Part shown: piece by piece, positions 14,101 through 23,716 of the stretch
How positions within the stretch are numbered: the stretch's first letter is position 1
How the letters are laid out: each line of letters begins with the position of its first letter
Source of the DNA: Macquaria australasica
Lineage: Eukaryota > Chordata > Actinopteri > Centrarchiformes > Percichthyidae
Assembly: GCA_005408345.1 (NCBI GenBank)
Contig: SEMN01000589.1
Coordinates: 130,001-194,000, forward strand
Direction of reading: 5' to 3'
DNA: 64,000 bases
Notes under the pieces: model-generated
Seen by the model: only the letters and a program-made list of their open reading frames with translations
Database searches by the model: none
Told to the model about the DNA's origin: nothing
Program-made: the position numbers and the translations under genes

Positions 14101-17100
14101 AGGAACTGTAGAATCACAACCTGGACTTGTTGCTGAAAATAATTTTACTTGCTGAAAATAAAAATGTATTGACAGCTATGTTGGTGCTGGACTCATCCTG
14201 AGTATGGCCGCTTTGTTCCCAATGATTTCAATGCATAAACTTGAAACCTGTGTGTAACTCTTTACCTGTTTGCAGTGCAGAAAAGCATTTAGGCTAATAA
14301 GGCTTCAGTAAGATCACAATACCACATCAGAAGATTTTAATAATTAATGAAGTTAATGCTATTGTGCCACATGTGTAAACAGTTTTCACTGTATTATAAT
14401 TTACACAGTTTGTAGCTCATTTGTATTCACAACAATGTACTATGACTGGGGAAGTGAATATCTTTCTCATCTGAAAGAGATGTTAATCTCAGTGAGACCA
14501 ACTGATTAAATAAAGGATAACTGAAGGAGGACACGGCTTTCATCATGTCTTCTCACCTCACTGGAGTCCTCCTCTGCTTTATCTTGTAGCTGCAGCTGGA
14601 ACAGGAAGTTCTGTTCCTCCAAGGCGCTGAGCATGCTGGGTAAACGTGATGACTTGCTGTCTATCCGATAGAATGAAGCCATGGTAACCTCAGCTGATTG
14701 GTGGCTTTAGTGGAAAGTGGAAACAAGTGTTTGTCAGGAGACTGAAGAAGACTAAAGAACACAAAACATTGCTCCTGATTTGACCACATACACTGAATTC
14801 TGTAGGAGCTGAGCAGTTGGGGTCAGCAGAATGAGCTTCATCCCAAGACCAAAGTTATATTTCATTTCAGAATGAAACATCCAGTTCCTACCCATCCTAA
14901 TTTTAGAATTCAATTTTTTATATTTCAGTAAATCAACTATGTGCTTTTTTGAATGGTTGTATGGTAAAGGGACAGACGTTCCCACACTTTCATTTAGGTC
15001 AGGGTATATTAACAGTCTTCATTTTATGTATTGTGATGTGCTAATCTAGCATAACAAGACTAAGAGTCTAAAGCAGCCTTTCCCAAACTTAGGGTCGCGA
15101 CCCTAAATGGGTCACAGACCCATTTTCATTGGGTCGCCATGGGTCACAGAGTAAAATGCATAACAGTGCTATGATATGTGAATTCATACGCTGGTCTGTT
15201 CAGCTCAAATGCTGTGTGCTATGCACATACTCATAGAACTGGAGTTACACCCAGTAAGTACTTTTTTTGCTACGCTGGTCTGTTCAGCTGAGATGCTGCG
15301 TGCTCTCTGAGGTAACGTTGAGTGTTAGCTGCGATTGCTGACGTTATCTTGCTAACCGTGATTGACTTGCGGGCTTGTCCCTAATGTGGATTAGGCAGCA
15401 AAGAGCATTTATTCAACATTGTTTTGACGGTGGAAGAGTCAGTAATGTGTGTGTTACGATTGTATTAACCGAGTTAGTGTGTATGTGTGTTAGTTTCCAC
15501 GGGGGACAAATGCAAGAAATTCCGTGTGTGCATGTGTGTGTGCATGCCTAATGTGGTGGTGAGTAGTGAGAGTGGTGATTTTTAATGATAATATCCTCTC
15601 TGTCTCAGTCAAGGCATTCATGGTAGTTTATAAATGTAGATGTTATGGCAATTTATGATGTATTTTTGTAAGTTTGGGTCCCGGGGAGAAACCAAATTTC
15701 TCTTTTGGGTCTCGAGCTGAAAAAGTTTGGGAACCCCTGGTCTAAAGCCATGCTAGCAACTCTGTGAGGCTGACACAGTGGTATTTTATTTCTATGAATA
15801 CATTATGTTGTAATGTTTCATATATTGACTAAATATAAATGCATTATAAATATAAAGAAACATTTATTAGTAGACTAATTAGCAATAAAATAACCAGTTC
15901 AAAATTGGATAGTCTAAAAATCTGCACCGAGAACAATTTGCTGGTTGTACTGTCTGAGGATCTTACCAATGACCGTCTCCTCATTACCACCGAACCTCCT
16001 GAGGATGGTTAGCCAACATGGAGATCCGCTTTAGGGACCTCCTGAACATCTGTGTTCTCATCGGGGTGGTGCAGCACTTACAAGCGGACGTGACTGAATG
16101 CGAGCCTGCTATCCAGGAGCATCTTGTCGAAATCCAGTGAGACAACGAGGCCTTGGCTACTTTCCGCACCTCTGGCTGGGGCAGCATGTGGGTCAAATAT
16201 GCCCAGCATTACCTGACTCTCTGGGAGAAGACCAGGCTGCTTCTTCTTGCTTTCCCAACAACATATTTAGTTAAGCAGGGATTCAGCCCAGTCCTCCACA
16301 TGAAGTCCAAGTACTGCAATCACTTGGACTTGATGGCCTCAGGTGCACTACGGCTGAAACTAACTTCTCTGCAACCCGCAGTGAAGAAACTTCAAGAGAA
16401 CCACAAAGCACAGGGCTCACACTAATTTTCAAAGTAATATGGCTTATTTCCTTTGAAAGTTAAAATAAATCCGTCAGCTTTTTTCCAGTAATCTCAGGCT
16501 TTTTCCCTGGTAAACTGCTCTGGTTGGAACAATTAATAAGAATGCTTCTTGTTTGGCATTTCGAATTGGCTGCTGTTACCTAATTTTGTATGTTTCTAAC
16601 CATTTCTGACTGGCTGCTGTTTGTGATTACGACACCTAATTCAAGTATGAATGTCAAATTTCTAACCTTTGCATTTGTTTAACACTCATGAATATAAGAT
16701 CTATTCATATGGCTTTTTTGCTCCCTGGGAAACTAATGATAATGATATTCCAACTGTCCAGTTAAAATCAAATCTGTTACTTGGCATTAAGAATATACAG
16801 TGGCATGCAAACGTTTGGGCACTCAGTTCGTAATGTAATTAAGAAATGGCAGTTAACAGGAACGGTGGAGGTCAAGTTGAGGTCTGGAAGACCAAGAAAA
16901 CTTTCTGAGAGAACTGCTCGTAGGATTGCTAGAAAGGCATATCAAGACCCCCGTTTGACTGCAAAAGACCTTCAGGAAGATTTAGCAGACTCTGGAGTGG
17001 TGGTGCACTGTTCTACTGTGCAGCGAGACCTGCACAAATATGACCTTCATGGAAGAGTCAGCAGAAGAAAACCTTTCCTGCGTCCTAACCACAAAATTCA

Positions 17101-19677
17101 GCGCCAGAAGTTTGCAACGGAACATCTAAACAAGCCTGATGCATTTTGGAAACGAGTCCTGTGGACTGACGAAGTTAAAATAGAACTTTTTGGCCGCAAT
17201 GAGCAAAGGCATGTTTGGAGAAAAATGGGTGCAGAATTTCATGAAAAGAACACCTCTCCAACTGTTAAGCACGGGGGGGATCGATCATGCTTTGGGCTTG
17301 TGTTGCAGCCAGTGGCACGGGGAACATTTCACTGGTAGAAGGAAGAATGAATTCAATTAAACACCAGCAAATTCTGGAAGCAAACATCACACCGTCTGTA
17401 AAAAAAGCTGAAGATGAAAAAAGGATGGCTTCTACAACAGGATAATGATCCTAAACACACCTCAAAATCCACAATGGACTACCTCAAGAGGCACAAGCTG
17501 AAGGTTTTGCCATGGCCCTCACAGTCCCCTGACCTAAACATTATCGAAAATCTGTGGATAGACCTCAAAAGAGCAGTGCATGCAAAACGGCCCAAGAATC
17601 TCACAGAACTAGAAGCCTTTTGCAAGGAAGAATGGGCGAAAATCCCGCAAACAAGAATTGAAAGACTCTTAGCTGGCTACAAAAAGCATTTACAAGCTGT
17701 GATACTTGCCAAAGGGGGTGTTACCAAGTACTGAACAATCAGGGTGCCCAAACTTTTGCTTCGGGCCCTTTTCCTTTTTTGTTATTTTGAAACTGTAAAA
17801 GATGGAAATAAAAAAGTAATCTTGCTTAAAATGTTAAAGAAATGTGTCATCTTTAACTTCATGCCTTTTGGAGATCAGTTCATCTTCTACTCACTTAAGT
17901 ATTCACAGTAACAGAAATTTTGACCAGGGGTGCCCAAACTTTTGCATGCCACTGTAAATAATAATAAATATTTAATATAAATAATGTAAATAACATAAAT
18001 AACAATAAACACAGAATAATAATCAACATTATTATTCAATTAGCCTACATTTTATTTGATGGGGACCTGGATAATGGATAGGGGGGCGCTGGCCCAAAAA
18101 AGGTTGAGAACCACTGCACTAGATGAAAAGTCAGAGGACGTCATGTGGATACATCCTCTGGAGGCATTATCTGTACACAATTTCAAGGTGTTCTGTGCAA
18201 TAGTTGATGACATTGCCATCCATGAAGTCACTCTGATAGCGTTGGGCCTCCTCCCATGAAAAGCATACCTGGATTCCCTCCAGCATTAGCCGGGAAGGGA
18301 GGGGCTGTAGGGGCCAACTGAAACACAATGGAAATATCATCTTACCTATATAGATAATCTCTGATAAAAATAATTTTAACAGTTTCTGTTCAAGTGCTTA
18401 TGTATGCATTATTCTGTAGTGGTTCAAGTATGAAAAATATGGTAAATTTCAAGGATAAACATACAATACATGGTTTTCCACTTAAATATCCTGACAAGAT
18501 TTTGCATTGCAATGAGGGCACACTATTGCATGCAAAAACAGGACATCTTCATCCTGTCTTATTGGATTTGTGCTCCTATTTGCTCTTTGATCACTGTCAG
18601 GCCAGTCCACTCTGGTGTGTCTCTTGCTGTATTGTTGCCCCTGGATGACTTAGGTGTTTCACCTCCACAGGGTTGTGAGAATGCATGTCCAGCTTGTTAT
18701 TTGTGTTTGTATACTTACAAAGACTTTGTTTCACATGTTAACTGTAATGCTCCCCTGCTTATGGACAGATTTCTTTTTATCTGTGAGTATACAGTAATTG
18801 CACATGTACTTACCAGACATTGTCAACTATGAGAACTGAACCATCTGGCATCACTGGGAGGTAGGATGAGTTATAGTTAGGAAGGATCTTCACATCTCTG
18901 ACACACACCTCCTCCTGAGAGCTGCAGTTTAACACTGAGGGGCGAGGGGGGGAAGAAAAAAGTTGGTAAAACGCATTACCCATTGGGTGTTTGTAAAGTC
19001 ATTCTAATTCTGGTTACAGTTGCTGGTCAGAAACACCAACAGACTAGTGAGTTGATCTCTGTGGAAACCATCTACTGTAGCTAACAGGGTGATAATTTTA
19101 TCACAGGTAAGACAGTAGCTAGCTTTGAGGGGATCTGGTGTGTTGGGGGTGCTATGACAAATCAAGGAGTTTATGTTTAAAGATCTGTGTGTCTATATGA
19201 GTGCGAGCTGCTGGTCTACCTTTGAGGACAGTCAGGTGCTTTCCAGAGACGGTCATCTGCTGACACTGGACACTGGGAGGTGGAAGAACATTCAGGATGG
19301 TGCTGACTGGGAATAAAAACAAGGCAAAACAGTTAAAACCAGGCACTTTCTATCACTACAGGTGTTGGACAATCAGAAAGCTCTAATGCTATTAAATCTA
19401 TAATCCATTTGGACTGATTTTATATGCCATTCCTTAGAATTCTGTAGTCTTTAAACCTAGCAAGCTACAGGTTAGTCTACAAACTGTTCAAACCTTTTGG
19501 GCCTACAGAGCTCATGTCTGGTGTTCAGAGAAACAAAGTGTGCATACCCTGTGCCTTGAACGTGCTGAGATCCTGTCTGAAGGTGTGTGTTGGACTCCTG
19601 AGCTGCAGAAGAGTCAGATAGCCATGTTCCCTCACCTCCACCTTCTCCTCCTCCTGCTTCCACACAGTCACTATGAT
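2104..19677 (-). CDS. trappc14: TRAPPC14 (C7orf43/MAP11), nine 3' exons
   Basis: Encodes the C-terminal two thirds (about 400 of roughly 580 residues) of TRAPPC14, a vertebrate subunit of the TRAPPII vesicle-tethering complex linked to preciliary vesicle docking and microtubules. Exons on the minus strand: 19677-19548, 19306-19220, 18934-18814, 14704-14557, 13477-13416, 13014-12842, 5095-4968, 3257-3073, 2272-2104. All boundaries are AG/GT and all phases join. Diagnostic matches to the human protein include SGKHLTVLKVLN, YLPVMPDGSVL, NALEE-like LSALEEQNFLFQL, YTLLNNLQDFLAVRL, LSQHMKLKLQFT and LDKIAKRECKVLV. The stop is TAA at 2106-2104, seven residues past the human end. The exons encoding the first ~180 residues, including the initiator, are not found between 19678 and 29680. 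The introns are loaded with transposons. Identity is confident; completeness is not. Confidence 0.93.
2527..2999. mobile_element. Fold-back MITE in trappc14 intron
   Basis: Long imperfect inverted arms. The left arm (about 2527-2640) contains GGTCCAGTAGATCGCCT; the right arm (about 2900-2999) contains its complement AGGCGATCTACTGGACC. The outer sequence ACTAATACTTACC is matched by GGTAAGTATTAGT. There is no coding capacity, so this is a non-autonomous DNA transposon of unassigned superfamily. It sits between trappc14 exons 2272 and 3073. Confidence 0.75.
3258..3939. other. trappc14 intron, no gene seen
   Basis: Intronic sequence. A short palindromic stretch near 3338-3375 (TTGTCAACAA...TTGTTGACAA) may be the remains of a small MITE. 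There is a GAAA-rich run at 3922-3945. Nothing else can be supported. Confidence 0.4.
3940..4872 (+). pseudogene. Non-LTR retrotransposon 3' ORF fragment
   Basis: Plus-strand frames carry the C-terminal tail of a fish LINE reverse-transcriptase protein: a W-x3-FDSVIQPITLYG block, then HPIEALHAEFCRSILN, and at 4600-4872 a late block with CDRYSHRVNYFKKF and AAQYVTACQKLRH. Several frameshifts separate the blocks, and an AATTC-type simple repeat (about 4627-4655) lies inside. It is antisense to trappc14 and intronic. I do not assign a clade. Confidence 0.6.
4905..4930. repeat. (CA)n microsatellite
   Basis: Thirteen uninterrupted CA units, ending about 37 bp from the 3' end of the trappc14 exon whose donor is at 4967. 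Confidence 0.95.
5096..5889. other. trappc14 intron, no gene seen
   Basis: First part of the largest trappc14 intron (5096-12841). I see no open frame with recognisable domains and no clear terminal repeats. Confidence 0.4.
5890..6570 (+). pseudogene. Penelope-like element, GIY-YIG 3' part
   Basis: The frame 5992-6210 encodes a Cys-containing linker (Y-K-C-N-x-Y-N-H-C) followed by FVIYRLECPICKVFYTGRTK, the GIY-YIG endonuclease signature of Penelope-like elements in its fish form. The homology continues in another frame (RLAEHKYAI...; MTRHYLDFHDA; LNQREAFWIK-like) to about 6330. A single-base deletion near 6190 accounts for the shift. The 3' region has CTGATGAAGGCTCGATGCCG and CAATAAAGGC, typical of the tail. 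It is 5' truncated and dead. Confidence 0.75.
6571..7479. other. trappc14 intron, no gene seen
   Basis: Contains only short frames (6794-6985, 7201-7461) without recognisable similarity. No repeats that I can delimit. Confidence 0.4.
7480..7790 (+). pseudogene. L2-like LINE C-terminal fragment
   Basis: Begins with LHWLPVNFRIDFK, the hallmark C-terminal block of L2/CR1-type ORF2 proteins (LHWLPV-x-x-RI-x-FK), followed by a degraded version of the usual tail. Plus strand, intronic, no intact frame. Confidence 0.65.
7791..8744. other. Intronic repeat-rich stretch
   Basis: Contains short GCTAACGTTAGC-like motifs around 8220-8310, an ATTCACTCACTCACTCACTAG run near 8348-8370, and a block at 8515-8566 that recurs near 46632-46693. 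No gene is supported. Confidence 0.4.
8745..8793. repeat. 14-bp inverted repeat
   Basis: GTCTAGTGGTAACA at 8745-8758 and its perfect complement TGTTACCACTAGAC at 8780-8793, with a 21-base spacer. A second dyad (TTACATGAAATTTCATGTA) lies just upstream at about 8720. Possibly a decayed MITE end; function unknown. Confidence 0.7.
8960..10780 (+). pseudogene. Ty3/gypsy pol remnant (RT-RNaseH-integrase)
   Basis: An open frame of 489 codons (8912-10381) is retroviral-type pol from about residue 30. The RT has FGLTNA and the YLDD box (residues 76-79). RNase H acidic residues are D227, E270 and D297 (VEVDAS, TDHKNLEY). The integrase zinc domain has H409/H416 and C446-x2-C449. The frame stops just after DFVTGLP. 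Most of the integrase core is deleted, and the remaining C-terminal part (about 10381-10740) is out of frame. Gag, protease and the front of the RT are missing. It is a broken intronic copy, antisense to trappc14. Confidence 0.9.
10781..11150 (+). repeat. Probable LTR of the gypsy remnant
   Basis: Follows the pol remnant directly. The sequence is T-rich, with TTTCCTGTTTTATTTTG and CTTCCTGCCCTCGTGTG, and a late AAACCTTTCACCAGTAAAG block, the usual look of a fish gypsy 3' LTR. No matching 5' LTR is present, so the boundaries are approximate. Confidence 0.5.
11224..11970. mobile_element. Non-autonomous TIR element
   Basis: Terminal inverted repeats of about 38 bp. The left end is GGTTCTCTTTCAAACCTTGC (11230 region) running to CACTATGGGA; the right end is TCCCATAGTGAGATACTGAG running to AAAGAGAACC at 11970. 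The interior (about 670 bp) is GC-rich and has no transposase. Superfamily unclear because I cannot find a convincing target duplication. Confidence 0.65.
12240..12380. repeat. Dispersed fish repeat fragment
   Basis: Contains GTGGACCAAAGCAGTGGACTG then GACTAACCGACCAACC and a TGCCGTCC block, resembling a widespread fish repeat in which a sentence-like run of accgaccgacc precedes cattgccatcc. A related piece lies at 18116-18260. Named by resemblance only. Confidence 0.4.
12668..12722. repeat. Perfect 24-bp hairpin
   Basis: The arm at 12668-12691 is exactly complementary to the arm at 12699-12722, with the 7-base loop GTGGTAT between. The arm begins AATCCTCATTGAGCTACCAC. It is intronic, about 120 bp from the trappc14 exon ending at 12842. 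No transposon end is evident around it. Confidence 0.95.
13015..14556. other. trappc14 introns, no other gene
   Basis: Two introns flanking the 62-bp exon 13477-13416. They are AT-rich with no delimited repeat. A short dyad (GTGTATATCAAATACAC) lies near 13580. Confidence 0.45.
15074..15739. mobile_element. hAT-type MITE with 8-bp TSD
   Basis: The left end is CAGCCTTTCCCAAACTT; the right end AAGTTTGGGAACCCCTG is its imperfect complement, typical of hAT termini. The element is flanked by an identical 8-bp target duplication, GTCTAAAG, at 15066-15073 and 15740-15747. It is 666 bp with no transposase frame. It lies in the 4.1-kb trappc14 intron 14705-18813. Confidence 0.85.
16010..18115 (+). pseudogene. 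hAT transposase 3' remnant, split by Tc1
   Basis: The plus-strand frame 16153-16425, plus an earlier out-of-register block from 16018 (MEIRFRDLLNICVLIG), matches the C-terminal dimerisation region of ZBED/FAM200-type hAT proteins: WVKYAQHYLTLWEKTRLLLLAFPTTYLV and the ending SLQPAVKKL...QGSH. A stop at 16138-16140 separates the two pieces. A hAT-like right end, GGTTGAGAACCACTG, occurs at about 18099-18113, and a Tc1 element (16798-17954) sits between the coding part and that end. The left end is missing. Confidence 0.7.
16798..17954 (+). mobile_element. Tc1-like transposon, defective
   Basis: Termini CAGTGGCATGCAAACGTTTG and its near-complement ending CATGCCACTG lie between TA dinucleotides (16796-16797, 17955-17956), the Tc1/mariner target. 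Inside is a transposase with its N-terminal helix-turn-helix part shortened. Catalytic blocks are visible as WTDEVKIELF (first D), QQDNDPKHTS (second D) and SPDLNIIENLW (E). The frame breaks in a G-run near 17275, has stops around 17336-17390, and returns to the original frame by 17414, so two compensating indels are implied. Dead copy, length 1157 bp. Confidence 0.9.
18116..18813. other. Intron with dispersed repeat fragment
   Basis: The stretch 18116-18260 (AAAAGTCAGAGGACGTCATG, CATCCTCTGGAGGCA, GACATTGCCATCCATG) resembles a common fish interspersed repeat. The rest, to the trappc14 exon at 18814, shows nothing I can name. Confidence 0.4.
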
Positions 19678-20449
19678 CTGACATCACAGAGAGGCAGATA
19701 AACACACAACAGGATCAGACATATTACATTTCTCTGTGATTGTACCTTATATGATTATTGATTGATTGGCAGGTACACTGCTTTCCAATATACTGTAGGT
19801 TTCAAATAAGGACTCCTTAAAGGACAATTCTGATTTATCACGACTTGGGTCTAAGCTTTGTACTTTTGTCAATAAGTACATTTTGTATTCAATTCAATTC
19901 AGTTTTATTTATATAGCGCCATATCATAACAAAGTTATCTCAGGGCACTTTTTCGAATAGAGCAGGTCTAGACCGACTCTTTATATTTACAGAGACCCAA
20001 CAGTTCCCACCATGAGCAAGCACTATGCGACAGTGGCAAGGAAAAACTCCCTTTTAACAGGTAGAAACCTCGAGCAGAACCAGGCTCAAGGTGGGCGGTC
20101 ATCTGCCTCGACCGGTTGGGTTGAAGGGGGAAGGGGGGAGCGGGAGAGAGAGAGCAGGAGGAAAGAGAACATACAGCAGCTCAATACAGCATAGATATGG
20201 TAATGGCATTGATGTTAACACCAACAGAAACAACACTAAGAGCAACATTATAATACTTAATACTAATAACAGCCAACAACAGCAATAGCATCCATGAGGT
20301 GCACAAGAGCAGGAGCAGGGGGCAGCAGAGGCGACAGCAACCACAGACCCAGACCTCCACAGCTCAGAGGCAGAAACACCTGCAGAAAGCAACAGAGTGG
20401 AGGGGAGAGAGAGAGGAGAGAAAGCACACAACTACGGGAAGAAGTTGGA

Positions 20450-23400
20450 TTAATAACAAGCATTGATGGGATATGAGGGCGTACAGATGGAGAGGAAGAG
20501 GAGGAGAAAGGAGCTCAGTGCATCATAGGAAGTCCCCCGGCAGTCTAGGCCTATAGCAGCATAACTAAGGGGGGGCTCAGGGTCACCTGAGTCAGCCCTA
20601 CTATAAGCTTTATCAAAGAGGAAAGTCTTAAGCCTACTCTTAAATGTGAGGAGGTTGTCCGCCTCCCGTACACAAACTGGGATCTGGTTCCACAGGAGAG
20701 GAGCTTGATAGCTGAAGGCTCTGGCTCCCATTCTGCTTTTAGAGACTCTAGGAACCACAAGGAACCCTGCATTCTGGGAGTGCAGTGCTCTAGTGGGGTA
20801 ATAGGGTACTATGAGCTCTTTAAGATATGATGGTGCCTGACCATTTAGGGCTTTGAAGGTGAGGAGAAGGATTTTAAATTCTATTCTGGATTTTACAGGG
20901 AGCCAGTGTAGAGAAGCTAATACTGGAGAAATATGTTCTCTTTTTCTGGTTCTTGTCAGTAAACGTGCCGCAGCTCTTTTTCTGGTTCTTGTCAGTATTA
21001 TTGGGGCAGCCTGATAATAGAGAGTTGCAATAGTCCAGCCTAGACGTAACAAATGCATGGACTAGTTTTTCTGCATCTTTTTGAGATAGGATGTGCCTGA
21101 TTTTTGCAATGTTACGTAAATGAAAAAAGGCAGTTCTTGAAGTTTGTTTTATTTGGGAGTTAAAGGACATATCCTGATCAAAGATAACTCCAAGATTCCT
21201 TACGGTTTCGCTGGAGGCCAGGGCAATGCCATCTAGAGAAACTATATCTTTAGATAATGTGTTTCGAAGGTGTTCGGGGCCAAGTACAATAACTTCGGTT
21301 TTGTCTGAGTTTAACATCAGAAAATTGCAGGTCATCCAGGCCTTTATGTCCTTAAGGCATGCCTGAAGTTTAGCTAATTGATTGGTTTCATCTGGCTTGA
21401 TCGATAAATACAATTGGGTATCATCTGCATAACAATGAAAATTTATGGAGTGCTTCCTAATAATATTGCCTAAAGGAAGCATATACAAGGTAAATAGAAT
21501 TGGTCCAAGCACAGAACCTTGTGGAACTCCGTGACTAACTTTGGCGTGCATAGAGGATTCATCATTAACGTGTACAAACTGATAACGATCTGATAAATAG
21601 GATTTAAACCAGCTTAGTGCAGTACCTTTAATGCCAATAAAATGTTCTAGTCTCTGTAATAGAATGTGATGGTCAATGGTATCGAATGCAGCACTAAGAT
21701 CTAGTAAGACAAGTACAGAGACAAGTCCTTTGTCTGATGCAATTAGAAGGTCATTTGTAACTTTCACCAGTGCTGTCTCTGTGCTATGATGCACTCTAAA
21801 TCCTGACTGAAAATCCTCAAACAGGTTGTTGTTGTGTAGAAAGTCACACAACTGATTGGCGACTGCTTTCTCAAGGACATTAGAGAGAAAAGGAGGGTTA
21901 GATATAGGTCTATAATTTGACAAAATCCCTGGATCAAGAGTGGGCTTTTAAGAAGAGGCTTAATTACAGCTACTTTAAAGGACTGTGGCACATAGCCTTT
22001 AAATAAGGACAGATTGATCATATCTAGTACATAAGTGCTAACTAAGGGTAAAATTTCTTTAAGCAGCCTAGTTGGGACGGGGTCTAAAAGACACGTTGAT
22101 GGCTTAGATGAGGAAATCATGGAAGTTAGTTGATTACGGTTGATGGGAGAAAAGCAGTCTAAATGTACAGGTTTTACAGTTGTTTCTAAGGTTCCTGTGT
22201 TTGAAGATAAGTCAGTACCAACTGAGGGCAGGAGGTGCTGAATTTTTTCTCTAATAGTTAGAATTTTATCTTTAAAGAAGCTCATGAAGTCATTACTACT
22301 GAGGTCTATAGGAATACATGGCTCAACAGAGCTGTGACTCTCTGTCAGCCTGGCTACAGTGCTGAACAGAAACCTGGGGTTGTTCTTATTTTCCTCTATT
22401 AATGATGAGTAGTAAGCTGCTCTGGCATTACGGAGGGCCTTCCTATAAATTTTAAGACTATCTTGCCAGGCTAAACGTGATTCTTCCAGATTGGTGGAAC
22501 GCCAATTCCTTTCAAGTTTTAGCGATGTTTGTTTTAATTTGCGGGTTTGCGGGTTATACCATGGAGCTAACCTCCTCTGTTTTATTATCTTCTTTTTTAG
22601 AGGGGCGATAGAGTCGAGTGTTATTCGTAGTGAGCCTGCAGCACTATCAACAAGATGATCAATTTGGGAGGGACTAAAGTTAGCATAGGAGTCATCTGTT
22701 ACATTGAGACATGGAACTGAATTTAATGCCGATGGAATCACTTCCTTAAATTTAGCTACAGCACTATCAGATAGACATCTAGTGTAGGAATGCCTGCCTA
22801 ATGGCGTGCAGTCCAGCAATAGGAATTCAAAAGTTAATAGAAAATGGTCTGATAAAAAAGAATTCTGTGGAAAGACTATTAGATGTTCAATTTCAATCCC
22901 ATAAACAAGAACAAGGTCGAGGGTGTGGTTAAAACAGTGAGTGGGTTTATGTACACTCTGACAGAAGCCAATCGAATCTAATAATGAGATAAACGCAGCA
23001 CTAAGGCTATCATTTTCTACATCCACATGAATATTAAAATCACCTACAATAATTATTTTATCTGTTTTAAGGACTAAACCTGATAAGAACTCTGAGAATT
23101 CAGATAAAAATTCAGAATACGGTCCAGGAGCTCGGTACACTATAACAAATAGAATTGGCTGTACTGTTTTCCAGGTTGGGTGTGAAAGGCTAAGAACAAG
23201 GCTTTCGAACGAGTTATAATTTAGTTTAGGTTTGGGTTTGATTAATAGGCTTGAGTCGAAGATGGCTGCAACTCCACCTCCTCGGCCTGTGCCTCGAGGA
23301 ATGTGAGTATTAATGTGACTGGGGGGAGTGGATTCATTTAGGCTAACATATTCATCTTGACACAGCCAGGTTTCAGTAAGACAAAATAAATCAATATTAT

Positions 23401-23680
23401 GATCTGATATTAGATCGTTTACTAGAACAGCTTTAGATGAGAGAGATCTGATGTTTAAGAGTCCACATTTAATTCTCCTATTTTGTTGTACTGTTGCAGT
23501 GGTGGTTTTACTTTTTATTAGGTTTTTATGTGTAACTCTTCTTCTGTTTACTTTTGATTTAAATAATTCAAGTGGTCTGGGGGCAGACAACCTCTCTGTG
23601 GAGTTTAGGGTGGGTAACTGCTCTAATGGAAGCGCAGAGAAGCGTGTAGGACTGCAACTCTGCCTCCTGGTCTGGACCAC
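20450..23680 (-). pseudogene. L2 ORF2 (endonuclease-RT), frameshifted
   Basis: Three overlapping frames make up one ORF2. The first (23680-21764) has an apurinic-type endonuclease: NIRSL, TETWL (about residues 102-106), GRGGGVA, GDFNIH, SDH. The second (21923-20874) has the reverse transcriptase: NYRPIS, LDLSAAFDT, GVPQGSVLGP, YADDTQLY. The third (21058-20450) has the C-terminal LHWLPVKSRIEFK block. A missing A in an A-run near 21945 explains the first shift. A local 24-bp duplication at 20938-20997 replaces a conserved stretch and causes the second. Otherwise it is well preserved. Confidence 0.88.
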
Positions 23681-23716
23681 AGACTGTATTAAGTCTATGG
23701 TCTGAACTCTGAGCTG

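Noticed and set aside
20099..20463. Minus-strand Ser/Leu/Pro-rich frames
   Set aside because: They lie in the 3' UTR of the L2 element and reflect its composition.
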